Assembly: GCF_000220395.1 (NCBI RefSeq)
Contig: NW_004086305.1
Coordinates: 1 to 64,000 of the forward strand
DNA: 64,000 nucleotides
DNA from: Ichthyophthirius multifiliis
Taxonomy: Eukaryota; Ciliophora; Oligohymenophorea; Hymenostomatida
Direction of reading: 5' to 3'
Shown here: positions 26,008-39,177 of the stretch, piece by piece
Layout: each line of letters starts with the position of its first letter
How positions within the stretch are numbered: position 1 is the stretch's first letter
Program-made: the position numbers and the translations under genes
Notes under the pieces: model-generated
Seen by the model: only the letters and a program-made list of their open reading frames with translations
What the model was told of the DNA's origin: nothing
The model's database searches: none

Positions 26008-27763
26008 TTATTATATTTATTATATTTATTATATTTATTATTTATATTATATTTATTTTATTTATATATATATTTTTTAACATTTTTTTATAAATAGGAC
26101 AGGGGATGAATGTTTTAAATGCCCATCTAATTGTTTATCATGTATTTCATAAGATACATGTAGTTAATGTGAAGAATCTTTTTTTTTAAACGAAGAAATA
26201 TAATAATGTGAATAATGTCATTCCACATGTGCAACTTGTAAAGGACCATCACATTCAGATTGTCTTACATGTACTGATTAACTTTAGATATATCCCTAAG
26301 TAAATGGAGTATGTGATCCTAGTGCAAAAACTGATATTATTAAAGATTTTATTTTATAAAAGGATTTATTATAAAATTGTAATCCATTATATTTTTCAAA
26401 TTAAAACAATTACAAAGTTGAATTTTCTACTTTTTTTTCTGAAAAAGATTAATCTTTGATAGATATTGCTTTATTAAATATTGATAACTGTTAATTAGCT
26501 GATTTCTAAAAAACATTTAGCTAATTTAGTGATTAAATAGCCGACAGTTGTAAATAATAAGACATTAAAATATCTAAAATAGAAGAATAAGGTGCTTTAT
26601 TAGCAATTTTTGCTACTATATTAACTAACCATAATGTTTAAATAAATAATAGATCTGTAAATGTGAAAAATTTAGCTGAATTAGGGAAATCATAAGGTCT
26701 TTTTAAGGCTTTTAATTTGTATAAAATTTCTTCCACTTTTACATGTTCTAACTTTTCTTGCTAAACTAATTTAGACGTGTCTTTTTCAGATTTACAAAAT
26801 GCTTCTAATAATAAAAATATTAATTTTGGTTTAGTTAAAGAAATCCCTTTATAATCCTAGTTTGGATACGTTACTTGTTTTTCTGAACCTTAATTTATAG
26901 ATGAAAAGAATTAAAAAGAGATAAATTAGGCCTTTGTAGTTGCAAAATAGAGCTAATCGACAAATTAAAAGTAGTATATAGTAATTTAATTATGTTATAA
27001 ATAGGAAGAGGAGAAATCTGTTTTTGGACAGTATTTAGTCAAAGAGTATATAGGAAACGGTTTGGTGAAGATCCATATGTAAGATTAAGGAGATGTTTTG
27101 ATTTATTTATTTGGTGCTACTGAAGATTAGAATGAATAATTAAAGAAATGCAATACTGAGTATAAAAATGAATTCAAATAATATGTAGTTTCTAAGCTGA
27201 AGTTTTATTAAGTTGAAGAAAATGAGAAAAACTTAAGGCTTAGAGAAGAACTGTTCAAATAATATAGTAAAAAACAGGAGAATGATAATAATAATAATAA
27301 AAATAAATAGATAAATCAATACGAATATATTTTACAAAATGAGTAATCAGGGGGAAGTTTTGTTCTTTATATTACCGAAAAAGACTAGTTTATTAGCAAA
27401 AGTTTAACTTTAGTTGATTTGGCAAAATAACTGGAGAAAAATAAAATTAATGCGGAGTCTTATAAAAGAAATTAAAGGACCATAAATAAGTCTATTGCTT
27501 AAAGAATATTCAAATAATACATAGATGAAATTTAAGATATTACAATATAATGTTATGGTGAAATTAGAAATTAATGTGTCAAAAATGTACTAATGGATGT
27601 TATTTTTAGTAATAAGAAAACTTGCGTTGCTGAAGAAGAGATTAAATAACTGATTATTATTGAAGAGTTCAAAGATATTATTGAAAAACTTTAGAAAGAT
27701 AATTGGTGTAATGTTAATGAGTTTAGATGTAGTAAAGCAGCTCTTAAATTGACTTCTTGTTGA
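23654..27763 (+). CDS. Large secreted cysteine-rich protein with Asn-Asp-Gln repeat
   Basis: Starts with a signal peptide (MLIKSTNTQFYIILALLVI), followed by an N-terminal region with paired cysteines. From 24510 to 26330 come furin-like/growth-factor-receptor-type modules with C-x2-C spacing (for example CMNCEESNCRQC, CIECKQGY, CATCKGP), typical of ciliate surface or secreted proteins. Introns near 24152-24354, 24663-24711, 24952-25006, 25264-25375, 25461-25512 and 25912-26097 split the modules. Between the last two introns lies a low-complexity stretch of Asn-Asp-Gln units (25620-25830). The C-terminal 550 residues form a separate Cys-poor domain of unknown family. No C-terminal membrane anchor is visible, so release rather than anchoring is likely. 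A one-base break lies near 24895, and the first intron's acceptor is uncertain. Cargo of secretory granules would fit, as inference. Confidence 0.7.
25620..25835 (+). repeat. AATGATTAA coding microsatellite (Asn-Asp-Gln)
   Basis: Imperfect 9-base units, AATGATTAA and variants, repeated about 20 times in frame with the secreted protein. They encode Asn-Asp-Gln, Asn-Glu-Gln and similar triplets, an acidic hydrophilic linker between cysteine-rich modules. Such a repeat is likely to vary in copy number. Confidence 0.75.
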
Positions 27764-27856
27764 TTTTTTTTTATAATTATATTTGCATTTTTTTTTTCTT
27801 AAATATGTTTGTTTATTTATTTATTTTTTTATATGGCTTCATATATATATATATAA

Positions 27857-28846
27857 ATGATAATATTTTTATTTAAGGATTTAATTTATTTGTTTGTTTT
27901 TTTATTATTTATTTATATTTATGTTTTACATCTTTATATTATTTTAATTATAATAATTTTATTATAAATATTTAATTTTTTAATACTTTTTTTATAATTT
28001 AAATATTTATTTTTTTAAATTATAATATCCACATTTATTTTATATGCAAGCCTTTATTTATTTTTTATCAAATCAATTCAATTATTTTTAGCAATTGCAT
28101 TCAATTATTAGGTTAAATTATAGATATATGGTAGTTTAATCATATTAGTTTTTTATATTAAAACTATTTTCTTTTTAGTTTTTATAATAATATACATTGT
28201 CTTCTTAATAAACCCAATTATTTTCTTGGGGATAAATATCGAATTATTATTTCAATATAAATTAAATTAGGTTACTTTACCTAAATTGATTGTATACATT
28301 CAAATAATTAAATATAAATATTATAATATTTATATTTTATCTAGTGTAGTTTACTTTATTGTTTTGTTTTTATATACAGGAGTGTTTAAAAATTAACTAA
28401 ATTTATTAGTTATTTCTTAAACATTTTGTCTATTATTAGAGTTTTTAATATTGTTTTTTAATTACCCTTAGATAATATATCTTTAATTTATTGAAGCGGA
28501 AAAATTCAGTATTAATTATATATTTTAATGTTATAAAAAACTGTGCCTTTTTTTAAATATTTAGTTTTTATATAATATATCTAAATAAAATTCATTTTAA
28601 TTCATAAATGTATAATATTTAAAAATATTAATAAATACATATTAAAGAAAATAAGAATTAAAAAAAAAATATTTAAATGATAAAATGTATCTAAAGAAAA
28701 AAAAAAGCAAAATGTTATATAACATAAAAAATATTAATATATTAATTATGCATTTTAATATATATAAAAAAATTATGAATATATTAAATTTATATTATTA
28801 ATTTATTTTTAATTATTTAATAAATAAAATATCTAAAATTTTTTGA
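27857..28846 (+). CDS. Putative multi-spanning membrane protein
   Basis: Open from ATG 27857 to TGA 28844-28846, 329 codons with no intron. It has about six long hydrophobic segments in the first 220 residues, then a Lys/Gln-rich cytosolic tail. Non-AT amino-acid choices (Ala, Ser, Gly, Pro, Thr codons around 28046-28270) argue against chance, but T-rich DNA readily imitates membrane segments. The hydrophobic-N-terminus plus basic-tail plan recalls the two histidine kinases downstream on the same strand, so it may be a truncated member of that group; no catalytic domain is present. No function is assigned. Confidence 0.4.
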
Positions 28847-30055
28847 ATTAATCTCTAAATACAGTAAAATTTTATTAATTTTTACAACAACAAAAATTAT
28901 TAAAGATAAATTTATAACAAGATTATATAAAAATTATAGATTATTACTATATATTTAAATAGTTTATAAATTTCGTTTATTTTATAATTATTTAATTTAT
29001 TTTAACTTCCATTATAACATTAATTTATTTTGTTTTATCTGCTATTTTTATTTATTTCCTATTATTTTTATACCTAAAAACAATTATAAGAGGATTAAAT
29101 GCAGATTTATTTTTTTTCTTAATGGATATTTATTCCTTATGAAAACTGCCTTAAAAAGAAATTATGTTTTTATTTAATTTCAAATAACTTATATTATAAA
29201 TAATAAGGGAATAATTAATTAATTAAAGAAAAAAAAAATCTAAAAAGTGATTATAAAATAATACAAAACATATATATTTTATTTTTTTTAAAATTTGATA
29301 AAAAGAAAAATATAATATATATAATATATATATATATATATATAATATAATATATAAGAAAATTTAAATAAAAAAAATATATATTTTAATTAATTTGTAA
29401 AAAAAAAAATTATTAATAAATATTAAAGAAAAATATATAAAATAAAAAAATTATAATATAAAGTAAATGAAATAAATATAAATTTTAGAAACGAAATAAA
29501 ATATATATCTATTAATTACATTTTATTATTAATTTTATATAAATATCTAAATATAGAAATAAATAGTAAAAGTAAATAATGTATTTCTTTATACGAATTA
29601 TTATTAACAATATGATAAAAATATTATATTAATGATAATAGCATATTATATAATGTATCATTTATTTATAATTATATTTAAATATTTATTATTCTAATAA
29701 AAGCAATAAATTATTTATTTTATTTTTTTATTATTACATTCTAATTTTTTCAGTAATAATAATATATTTTTAATATGATATTTAAATGGTAAAAATATAA
29801 TATTTTTAATATTTATTTTAATACTGTAAAATATTTGAAAACCTACATTTTATTTCATTAAAAATATTAATATATAATAAAAAAATATCATTTAAAATAA
29901 AATTTAAAAAATATTTAGTTATATATTAAAAATAAATGTATTATATATAAGAATAATAATTTTTTATTTAATCTAATTATATAAAATAGAAATTAATTTA
30001 TTGTTTTTTAAAAAATATTTTAAAAATATAATTGGACAAGATTAAAGAAAAAAAA
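28847..30055. other. Long AT-rich spacer
   Basis: Mostly A/T with an (AT)n-like stretch near 29315-29355. Around 29000-29250 two plus-strand frames are hydrophobic and open for 50-90 codons but end without context; they might be a relic of another membrane-sensor N-terminus. Otherwise nothing was recognised. Confidence 0.5.
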
Positions 30056-33000
30056 ATGTAAAAAATAAATAAATTACTGTCCTTTCTATTAAATTTATTA
30101 ACCGAAATATTAAATAATTAAATTTTAAGGAATTCTTACATTTATCTAGTATTAATAATACATTTAATCATAGATTTATTTAATAAAAATTATATTTAAT
30201 CAAAAGACTATTTCAAAATAAACAATCTTTTTATTATCATGATTTTACTTTTATTCCTAATTACAATAGCTATAATAGTTTTATTATTTGTAAAAAAAAG
30301 AAAATACTTACTTTATATTAATATTATAATAATTATTTTGCTTTTTGAAATATATAAATTAAGTATTTGTATAAATAACCTATATTTATTGCTATATTTG
30401 ATTTTGATTCACAATTAAAATAAATATTTTACTTTTGTAATAATAACATATACTATAGTACGTTTAATAATATCAAACGAAACCTCCTTAATATGGTTTT
30501 TTTAATTTTTTCAAATAATATTAACTTTCTAATACTAAAGTTATATACATAAATAAAATATAAAATTGAAAAAAAAAATTAAAGAATCGAAAAATTGTCC
30601 TAAAATATGCTTAAATAATTTTAAATAAATTGAAAACTTAATTTTTTATACAAACAAAAAAGATATGTAAAACCTTTAAAATATATCTGAAAAAAGTATC
30701 TAAAACTAATCCATAAACAGTTTAAAATTAGAAAAATAGCTTTTTAACGATATGAACATAGGAATAGTTATTGTAAATGATAAAAAAAACATTTATTATT
30801 ATAATGATAATATATTAAATTAATTCTAATGTACTTAATTCAGCCTTTTATAGTTTATATTATAATTAAAAATTGCCGAAACTACAATAACTGATATTGA
30901 AAATCAATCAAATACCAACGAAAGCATTTTCTGGTAAAGTTAAAGTGGATTTAATAATAAAAAATAATAGCGAATTCATTTAAATATGAGCAAATAACAA
31001 CAATCAGAATAACAAAGTGAAGAAGATTCTAATTATGATTAAAATCAAGAAAGAAATAAATACACTTATAATAAAGAAATTTCTATATAAAATAATGAAG
31101 AAAACAATCAAAATACAAATATTGAAACCATAAGCCTTTTAAAAAAAGGCTTTTAGGAAAAAGTGAGATATTTAGATAGTCAAAATATATAAAATTTAAA
31201 AGATCTATTAAGTTTAATTTAGAAAAGCGAAACACTAAACAATACAGATACAGAAAAATCAACTTATAATACTTATAACAAACGAAAAATAAATACTTAT
31301 TTATAAAAACAAAAATTGCAAAAAAAAAAACAATTTTAATAAAAAAGCTTCTTTTATAAATACGATAAATAAAACGAAAGTCTAATATTATTATTTATTC
31401 ATAATAATATAAAGTTCTTTCAGTTAAAAATTAAATTATATACACTTACTTCTCCTAAGGGTAAATGTGAAGACTTAATATATATAGAGACTTCTTAAAT
31501 AACTTCATTAGTAAATGAGTTTTAGGATTAAAATTTAAAATTATATAAAAATTCAATATTAGCATCAATTTCTCATGAACTTCGAACCCCTTTAAATTGT
31601 TCTATTTCTTCTTTAGATATGGCTTCTTTATGTGATGGAATCGATATTTATTCTAAATAGCATTTTATAGTGCCAGCTTTATAATCTTGCTATATTCTAT
31701 TGAATATTATTAATGATATACTTGATATGGCTTAAATTAACTTAGGATAGTTTTCCCTTTCTTTGGAAATTTTTTCGATTGAAGATGCAATTTAAGAATG
31801 TATATCGTTAATAAAATTCTAGGCTTCATAAAAACACATAAATATAATTTTAAAAATGGAAAAAAATGTCCCTGAGTAAATAAATTCAGACCAGAATAGA
31901 TTCAAATAAGTATTATTAAATTTATGTTCTAATTCTTTAAAATTCACTTAAAAAGGGCAAATATAAATTTAAGTCTATTTAATTGAAAAAAACCTCATTA
32001 AAATCTCAGTTTCAGATACAGGTTGTGGAATTCCTAAAAAATACATTAAAACTCTCTGTGAGTCTTTCGGAAAACCAAATTTCATGTTTAATACTATAGG
32101 GGCAGGTTTAGGTTTATCTATCTCAAATACTCTTGCTATGGGTTTAGGTGGAAATAGGAAACTAGAAACTGAAAGTGTAGAAGGTAAAGGGAGTATTTTT
32201 TCCTTTTATGTACTTAATAGGGAATAAAGTAAAAGAACTTGTAAACTTTCCAAAAGTCAAGATTTTTATAAATGGATATCTCTTTCGACTAGTTAGTAGT
32301 TTATGAGTTAAAATGGAACTACTTATATTGATTAAACTTCACCTTCAATAACTATTTCACCTAAATGTAAAAAATAGAAATAAATTGTAAATTTTAAATA
32401 TGTTTATATTTATTAATATTAATTTATAAAAAAAGTTAAAAATTATTTAGAAAAAAAGCGAATTTGAAAATAACATTTATTAAACTAAGTTTTTAAATCT
32501 AAATGAAGATTAATAATCTTGTAATATAAAAGAAAACGAAGTAGAAGGAAAAAATTTACCAATTATTGATAGTTTTGTAGTAAAATAAGGATATTAATAT
32601 GAGGAAAATGATAAAGAGTAAGAATAAAGTTTTGATAGTGAATATAAAAGTTAAGATATTAGTAGTATTTAATCTGATAAATATAATGTTTTTTTTTAAA
32701 AAAAATATAAAAAAAATCTATATATATTTTAGAATATTATTTTTAATGATTTTAGATAGAAAAAATAGTTACTTTAAAAAATTATAAACATCATGAAATA
32801 TATAAATATAATCAAAATAAAGATTTAAAAAATTAAATAATAAGTTTAAATTCTCAAAAACAATGCAAATGTACTGATATTCTAATCGTAGATGATAATG
32901 AGTTTAATCTCATAACTCTAGAAATAAGACTAAAATGTTACGGTTTCATAATCGAAAAAGCTTCTAATGGAATGGAAGCATTAGAAATGGTTTAAAAAAA

Positions 33001-33277
33001 GTTTTTTTAAACAAATGTTTGTTGTTAAAAATATAGTTTGATTTTTATGGATATTGATATGCCTATAAAAAACGGATATGAAACTACAAGAGATATTATA
33101 ACGTTTTTTAAAAAAGAAAAAAGTGTACCTTCGATTGTTTCAGCTTGTAGTGCTTATGTGTAAGAATAAGAAAAATAAAAAGCTAAAAAAAGTGGAATGA
33201 AATTTTATGTGACGAAACCTGTTAATGCTTAAATGATTGAAATAGTATTAGAATATGTTTTTATAAAAAATTAATGA
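30056..33277 (+). CDS. Membrane-bound hybrid histidine kinase
   Basis: Three exons (30056-32386, 32451-32687, 32756-33277) sum to 1030 codons. About six N-terminal hydrophobic segments anchor it, followed by a Gln/Asn-rich linker. The kinase core is complete: H-box SISHELRTPLN with phospho-acceptor His near residue 507, N-box NLCSNSLKFT, G1 VSDTGCGIP, an FGK F-box and G2 GAGLGLSI. After a low-complexity linker, a receiver domain shows ILIVDDNEF, acceptor Asp near residue 955 in FMDIDMP, and the conserved Lys in VTKPVN. It should autophosphorylate on His and pass the phosphate to its own receiver; a phosphotransfer protein would be needed downstream. Ligand and pathway are unknown. The gene downstream is a diverged relative. 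Confidence 0.88.
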
Positions 33278-33633
33278 AGAATAAAATTAATTTTAATTAA
33301 TATATATATAACAAAATATATGTGAATAATAATATACATATAAATAAATTAAAATATGTATAAATATATATATATATATTTAATTACATATAAAAATTAT
33401 AATAAAACTAAATAATATAATATTTATTTTAATTAATATATTCAAAATATTTTGTTCATAAATAAACTTTTTTTATTTATTATTTTATTTTTATCTTTAC
33501 TTTTTTATATTAATATATTTTTATATTCACATTATATATTTTTTTTTTAAATAACTATTTATATTTTTTTTAATTTATATCAATTATACATTTATTAAAT
33601 TTAAAATTAAAAACTTATAATAAAAATATAAAT
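33278..33633. other. Spacer between histidine kinase genes
   Basis: AT alternation near 33300-33385, then T-rich sequence. No coding frame was recognised. It should hold the terminator of one gene and the promoter of the next. Confidence 0.6.
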
Positions 33634-35307
33634 ATGATTTATTAATAAAGCTAATTACTCAAAAAAAAATCAGAAATAAAGAACAAATGTTATAATTTGA
33701 ATATATTTTTAGAGTATAATTCGTAAAAAATAGAATAAAAATACCAAATAACTCAACTTTTAAAAAATATTTAACACTTAATATATTTTCATTTGATATA
33801 AATATTCATAATGATAGCAGATTTAATATATTATAAATGTTTTTATTATTAAAATATTTTTTAAATAGTTACATGTATATTAATAATAATATCTTTACAC
33901 AAAATTAAATCGATTCATATAATTTAGATTATTTCTTTAGTTTTATTTTATTTTTTATTGGAAAAAATAAAGGAAGTTTTCATATAAAAGTATTGTTTAT
34001 TAGAAAAATAGGAAGAAATTATTATTTTAAATGTTTTTTTTTTTTTTTGGAGTATTGTTAATAATTTAAACTTAAAAAAACATTTTTTATTTTTTATTTT
34101 TACTTTTTATTAATTTTTTGAAGATCGTGAAAGTTAATTTTTTTTGATATTTTTTTTACTCTTGAAAATTATAATTGAAGTTTTTTTAAGAAAAAACTGG
34201 AAAATAACAGATATCTTATATATTTCGGAAAAAAACTTTCAAAGGATCTTTTAAAGTAACATCAACCCGATTTTACTTATTACTATTTAAGGTCAAATTA
34301 TAGATTTTAACGACTCTTTTAGAAATTTATGTTAATAAATCAATTAAAAAAACCCTAAACCCTCTAGTTTTTTTACTTTATTATCTCCTATTTAATAAGA
34401 GACATTTTCTAAACTTCTTGAAGATATACATATATCATAAAAAACAAAAGAAATTTAATTATAGCTTATGAATAATGATGAATAAGAAGAAGATAATAAT
34501 TAAGATAAATAATAATAAACTAATAGTATATTAAAAAGCATAAAAAAATAATAATTTTATCCTTTTGAAATTGAATAATTTGATGAATAAATGAATATTG
34601 AATTAAAAAAAATAAATGATGAAAAATAAAAAATTCAAATTTTTAAAGCCAAAATTTAGCCATTTATTTATAAAGAAAATAATGCTTTTTTAATAAATCT
34701 ATAAAGTGTATAAAAAGAAAATTAAATTTTATAAATTAATAATTTACTAATGAAGTAATAAATATATAATATTTTTTTTTTAATTATTTATTTATTATAT
34801 TAATTTTAAAAAATAAAAAATATTAATTTTATTCTTTATAAAGTTTTTAAGTATATTAGTATATAATTAATTAGTTTTATATTTATATTAAAATGATATT
34901 TATTTATTTTAAAATAGTAATATTAATAATAGATTTATGATTATATTAACTCATATTTAAGAAGATTATAAAAAATGGTCAAATTTAGCGCAATTAAATT
35001 AAATAAAATAAACAGATTTAAAAGAGCTTTCTAATATTATTTGTGAATAATATAATATTGTAAATATTTTGATCTTTATTTAGGAATTTTAGAAAAAAAA
35101 ATTATTTGATTTTAATTAAATAATAGAAGAGTAATTTTAAGCTGATTTTTGTATAGAGAATCTCATTATATAAATATTAGAAAATTATACCCTATAAAAA
35201 ATAGGTTTATTAAAAGATATATCACTTTTTTTTGAAGAAGGATTTCCTGATACTGTAAATGGAAATCCAACTATATTTTTCTTTGTATAATATTTATATA
35301 AAAATAA

Positions 35308-35340
<33 letters not shown>

Positions 35341-35737
35341 AATATATAAATATTTCTTTATTTTAAGATTTTTTATTAATTGCTATATTTATTAACTTAT
35401 GAATAAGAAATTATTGATATAAAATTAAATTGTGCTTTTTTAGAAAGAAAAAATAATAATCTAGTATTAAGTTTTGACATTGATATTCCTTATTAAGAAA
35501 ATTAAATGAGTTTTATATAATAAGTAATAAAAATATTTTATTTATTTAATAAAAAATAGACTATTTTATATCATTAAAATTTATAAAAAAAAACTACTTG
35601 GTAAGATTTATAAAATAAAAATATTAATGAGACATATTTTTTGATAATGTTAGATTTATTATAAATTTAATAAGGTTAATTATTTATAGAAATGGCTAAT
35701 AAATAGAAAAGTGATAAAAATATAAATATAAATAATA

Positions 35738-35789
<52 letters not shown>

Positions 35790-36489
35790 TACAATAGAGA
35801 ATGCTTGTTTGCTTATAAATGTCATTTGCAACTCCAGAAATATAAAAGACAAATAAACATATAAACAATAAAGAATAATAAAATCTTTTAGAAAAAAGAA
35901 AAAAATATAATTTCTTATTGAAGGCTCATGATATTAATTTATCTTAAATTCGTCAAAAAAATTAAGAAAATTAAAAATAATTTATTTGGAAACAAAATAT
36001 TGAATAAAAAAAGATTAATCGTTTAATAAAAAATAGGCAACTTAAATTTTAAAAATTAGAAATTTAAAAGCCTATAAAAAGTATAACTTTTAAAGAATAA
36101 AATACATGTACTTTACATAAGAAGAAGAATACAAAAAAGGAGACTGAAAATTTTTAAATAAATTTAAAAAAAAAAAAAAAAAAATTAATATTAGCAAAGA
36201 AATAAAAGAGACAATAAAAAAATGCATTTTTTAATAAAAAAATGAACTTATAAAATTAACATAAAAAATTATAAAATAAATTGTATAATAAACTAAAGGC
36301 ATAAATATTTTAGAAAAAAAAAAAGTTCTTCCTAAAAAAGATTATAATAAATTTACTAAATAAATTTTCTTTTCACCTTCATGTTAATAAACACCAAGAA
36401 AAAAACTTAATAAAGTAAAAGTTTAAAAAATAAAATACATTCAACATTTAAAAAATTAGTATTAAATAATAATAAAAATTATAATAACA

Positions 36490-36547
<58 letters not shown>

Positions 36548-37458
36548 GGATAATAATAATAAGTATAATAATATTTATATTCATAATTATGATAATTTTA
36601 ATAACAATAACAATATTAATAATTATAACAATAATAATAATAATGATATCAATAACAATAATACTAATGATAACAATATTAATAATTATCTTAATTTAAA
36701 AAATTTAAAAATTAATTAAGACTTACTTTCTAATAATTCTTTTGCATAAAGTTCATATAGAAATTCGATTAATAGTCGATCAAATATTCTAAGTCCTTAG
36801 GTTTTTTAAAATTTTAGATTCAAAAGTGACACTTAATCTTCAGAAAACAGCAAATAATGTTTTTCTTTTAAAAATAATAATAATAATAACAATTAATGTT
36901 ATATTGGATTTAATTAATTTATTTCTTGGGAAATAAATAAATCTAGATTTAATAAAACTTGTAGGTAATGGATCTTAACTGATATTTGGAATAAAGTATA
37001 TTTTAATATTAATGATATATATACATTACATTATATATATTTAAGGATTATTAAAAAACTGATATTGTTTTTTTGATTTAAGGATATTTTAAATAAACTG
37101 ACTCAGTTAAATAAATTTTGAAAAAGAAAAAAGAATTAGGAAGAGAATTAGAAATTTAGAATATTGAATAATCTTTTGTTTTTATGTTTCTTTTCTTAAA
37201 TAAGCAAAAGTTTTTAAATATATTTTAGTTGATTTGTCTATTGATAAAACATCTATTCAAAATTTTTTAAATAATATAAAGGAATTTAGTTAATAAAGTA
37301 AGCATATACCTAAAACTTTTATATGTGGAGTAAAATTATTTTGTTTTAATATAAAAATAAATATTTATTTATATTTTAGTTTAATGGACATGAATTTTCT
37401 TAAGATAATTATTAAATAGATTATGAAATATAAGGATAAATTGAATAAATAAAAATGA
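33634..37458 (+). CDS. Degenerate hybrid histidine kinase with PAS-like region
   Basis: The frame is open from ATG 33634 with hydrophobic N-terminal segments. A PAS-like stretch follows at 34225-34430 (ISEKNFQRIFQSNINPILLI), then a dimerisation-like helix where the H-box reads FMIILTHIQEDYKKW. The ATPase-like domain has FDFNQIIEE and VNGNPTIFF but lacks a recognisable N-box Asn, and SFDIDIP replaces DTGxGIP. Poly-Asn follows, and a C-terminal receiver-like segment (YILVDLSIDKTS, IPKTFICG) keeps the Asp. ATP binding is doubtful, so it may be a pseudo-kinase partner of the intact gene upstream. Introns are near 34755-34917, 35060-35083 (24 nt), 35285-35367 and several after 36960. The frame is disturbed at 35737-35787 and near 36425-36435. 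The last exons and the stop are uncertain. Confidence 0.6.
35740..35787 (+). repeat. (AAT)n trinucleotide tract
   Basis: About 16 units of AAT/TAA/ATA inside the degenerate histidine kinase gene. The three plus frames read poly-Asn, poly-Gln or poly-Ile, and the coding frames on either side do not agree, so length miscalling or an intron is likely here. Confidence 0.75.
36490..36547 (+). repeat. (AAT)n polyasparagine tract
   Basis: About 19 AAT units. The coding-like downstream sequence (Asn-rich, then SPQVFQNFRFKS) fixes the frame as polyasparagine in the degenerate histidine kinase. Confidence 0.8.
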
Positions 37459-37479
37459 TGGAAATATTAAATAAATTAA

Positions 37480-37486
<7 letters not shown>

Positions 37487-37535
<49 letters not shown>
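37487..37535. repeat. (AT)n tract
   Basis: Continuous AT dinucleotides, about 24 units, in the spacer between the degenerate histidine kinase and the next pseudokinase. Confidence 0.85.
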
Positions 37536-37539
<4 letters not shown>

Positions 37540-37646
37540 TTATATATGTAAAAATAAAATATATAATAATTTTATTATCATTTAAATTTAATTTTTTTTT
37601 TATTTATATATATAAATATAAATAAATTAACTAATTTAAAAAAAAA

Positions 37647-39123
37647 ATGGGCAACGAACAAATGAATATTAAAGAAAATAAGCAATCTTTTATGTAATAA
37701 AATTTAGTCTTCTTAAAAGAAATGGACACAGAAGCTTATGGGGAAATAAAAATAGTCAAAAATACATTAACGCAAGTATCTTTTATTTTTATTATACAAA
37801 AAAATTAACTACAATTAACAAAAAATAAAGGATTTAATAGCAATAAAATAATATAGATTTTAAAATGATTAAATGTTAATATAATTTGCCTAAAAAACAG
37901 AAAAAAGAAAATAAATAAAAAGCCCTTTTATAGTAGAATTATTAGATTAAGAAGCTAGTAAAATCGAAGATTTTTGTTCTTAATAATTTAAAATTTCATT
38001 AGCGTATAGATATCATGCCGAAACATTAGAATAATTAATATAAAAAAAATAAAAAATGAAACAAACAATAGATTAATAAGAAATTATTCATTTAATAGAT
38101 TGTATATGTTAGGCGCTTTATGTTTTTGATTAATAAGGAATTGTTCATGGAGATATTAGACCCTAAACTATTCTTATATCTTCTGATGATAAATTCAAAC
38201 TTACTGATATTGAAAATTTAACTAGACTTTCTTAATATAAAAGACTATTATTAGGAATTTCAGATAAAATGTACTTATCTCCAATACTTTTTAATGGATT
38301 ATATCATTAGTAAATTATATATTTATTATTTAATTAAAAAAAAATAGGATTTCAAATCCTGAAAATAATAATTAATTATGTGATATTTTTTCTTTAGGTT
38401 TAATTTGTCTAGAAATTTTATACAATAAGAATATTAAAGTAATTAATATATATAAATATATAAATTTTAATTTTTTTATTTTTAAGATAATTTATGATTT
38501 TGAAAATGGTTTAGTTTTAGAAGAGAAAATAAATTAAATACTTAAAGAAGTTTCTAATTAGAAAAATGAATTTTTAATAAATTTAATATAAAAAATGTTG
38601 CAAATTTAAGAGAGTGATAGAATTAATATAGAAGAAATTTTATTTTTATTATAAAATAATAATATTAAAAGTAGTTATAATAAAAAAAAAAATATAAATA
38701 ATAATAATAATAGTACAAATTATAATAATAATATTAATAATAATATTAATAATAATAATAATAATTTATTTAATAACTATTTATGTGATTACAAAATAGA
38801 AAGTTCTCCATTAAAAATGAAAAGCAACTTCTAAAATTATAATAACTAAAATGATTAAAGTGAATAAAGTATAGAATACAGTAAAAAATCAATAATAAAA
38901 ACAATAAAAGATAATGTTGTAGAAAGTTAAAAAGTCGATGAAGAATATGATAACTAAGTTTAGTAAAGTTTTTAGTATTTTGAAAAAGATATTTATTAAT
39001 TAGATATTGATATACAAGAGATTTTAAATGAAAGTTAAAGACTTTAATAGTAATATAGTAATATATAAAATATTGATATGGATGAAGCTACAATTGATTT
39101 ATTAATTGCTAAAAGATAATATT

Positions 39124-39177
<54 letters not shown>

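Noticed and set aside
34351-34365. AACCCTAAACCCT, resembling a plant-type telomere repeat
   Set aside because: Only two units, and it lies inside the coding frame of the degenerate histidine kinase (Asn-Pro-Lys-Pro). Ciliate telomeres of this group are C4A2.
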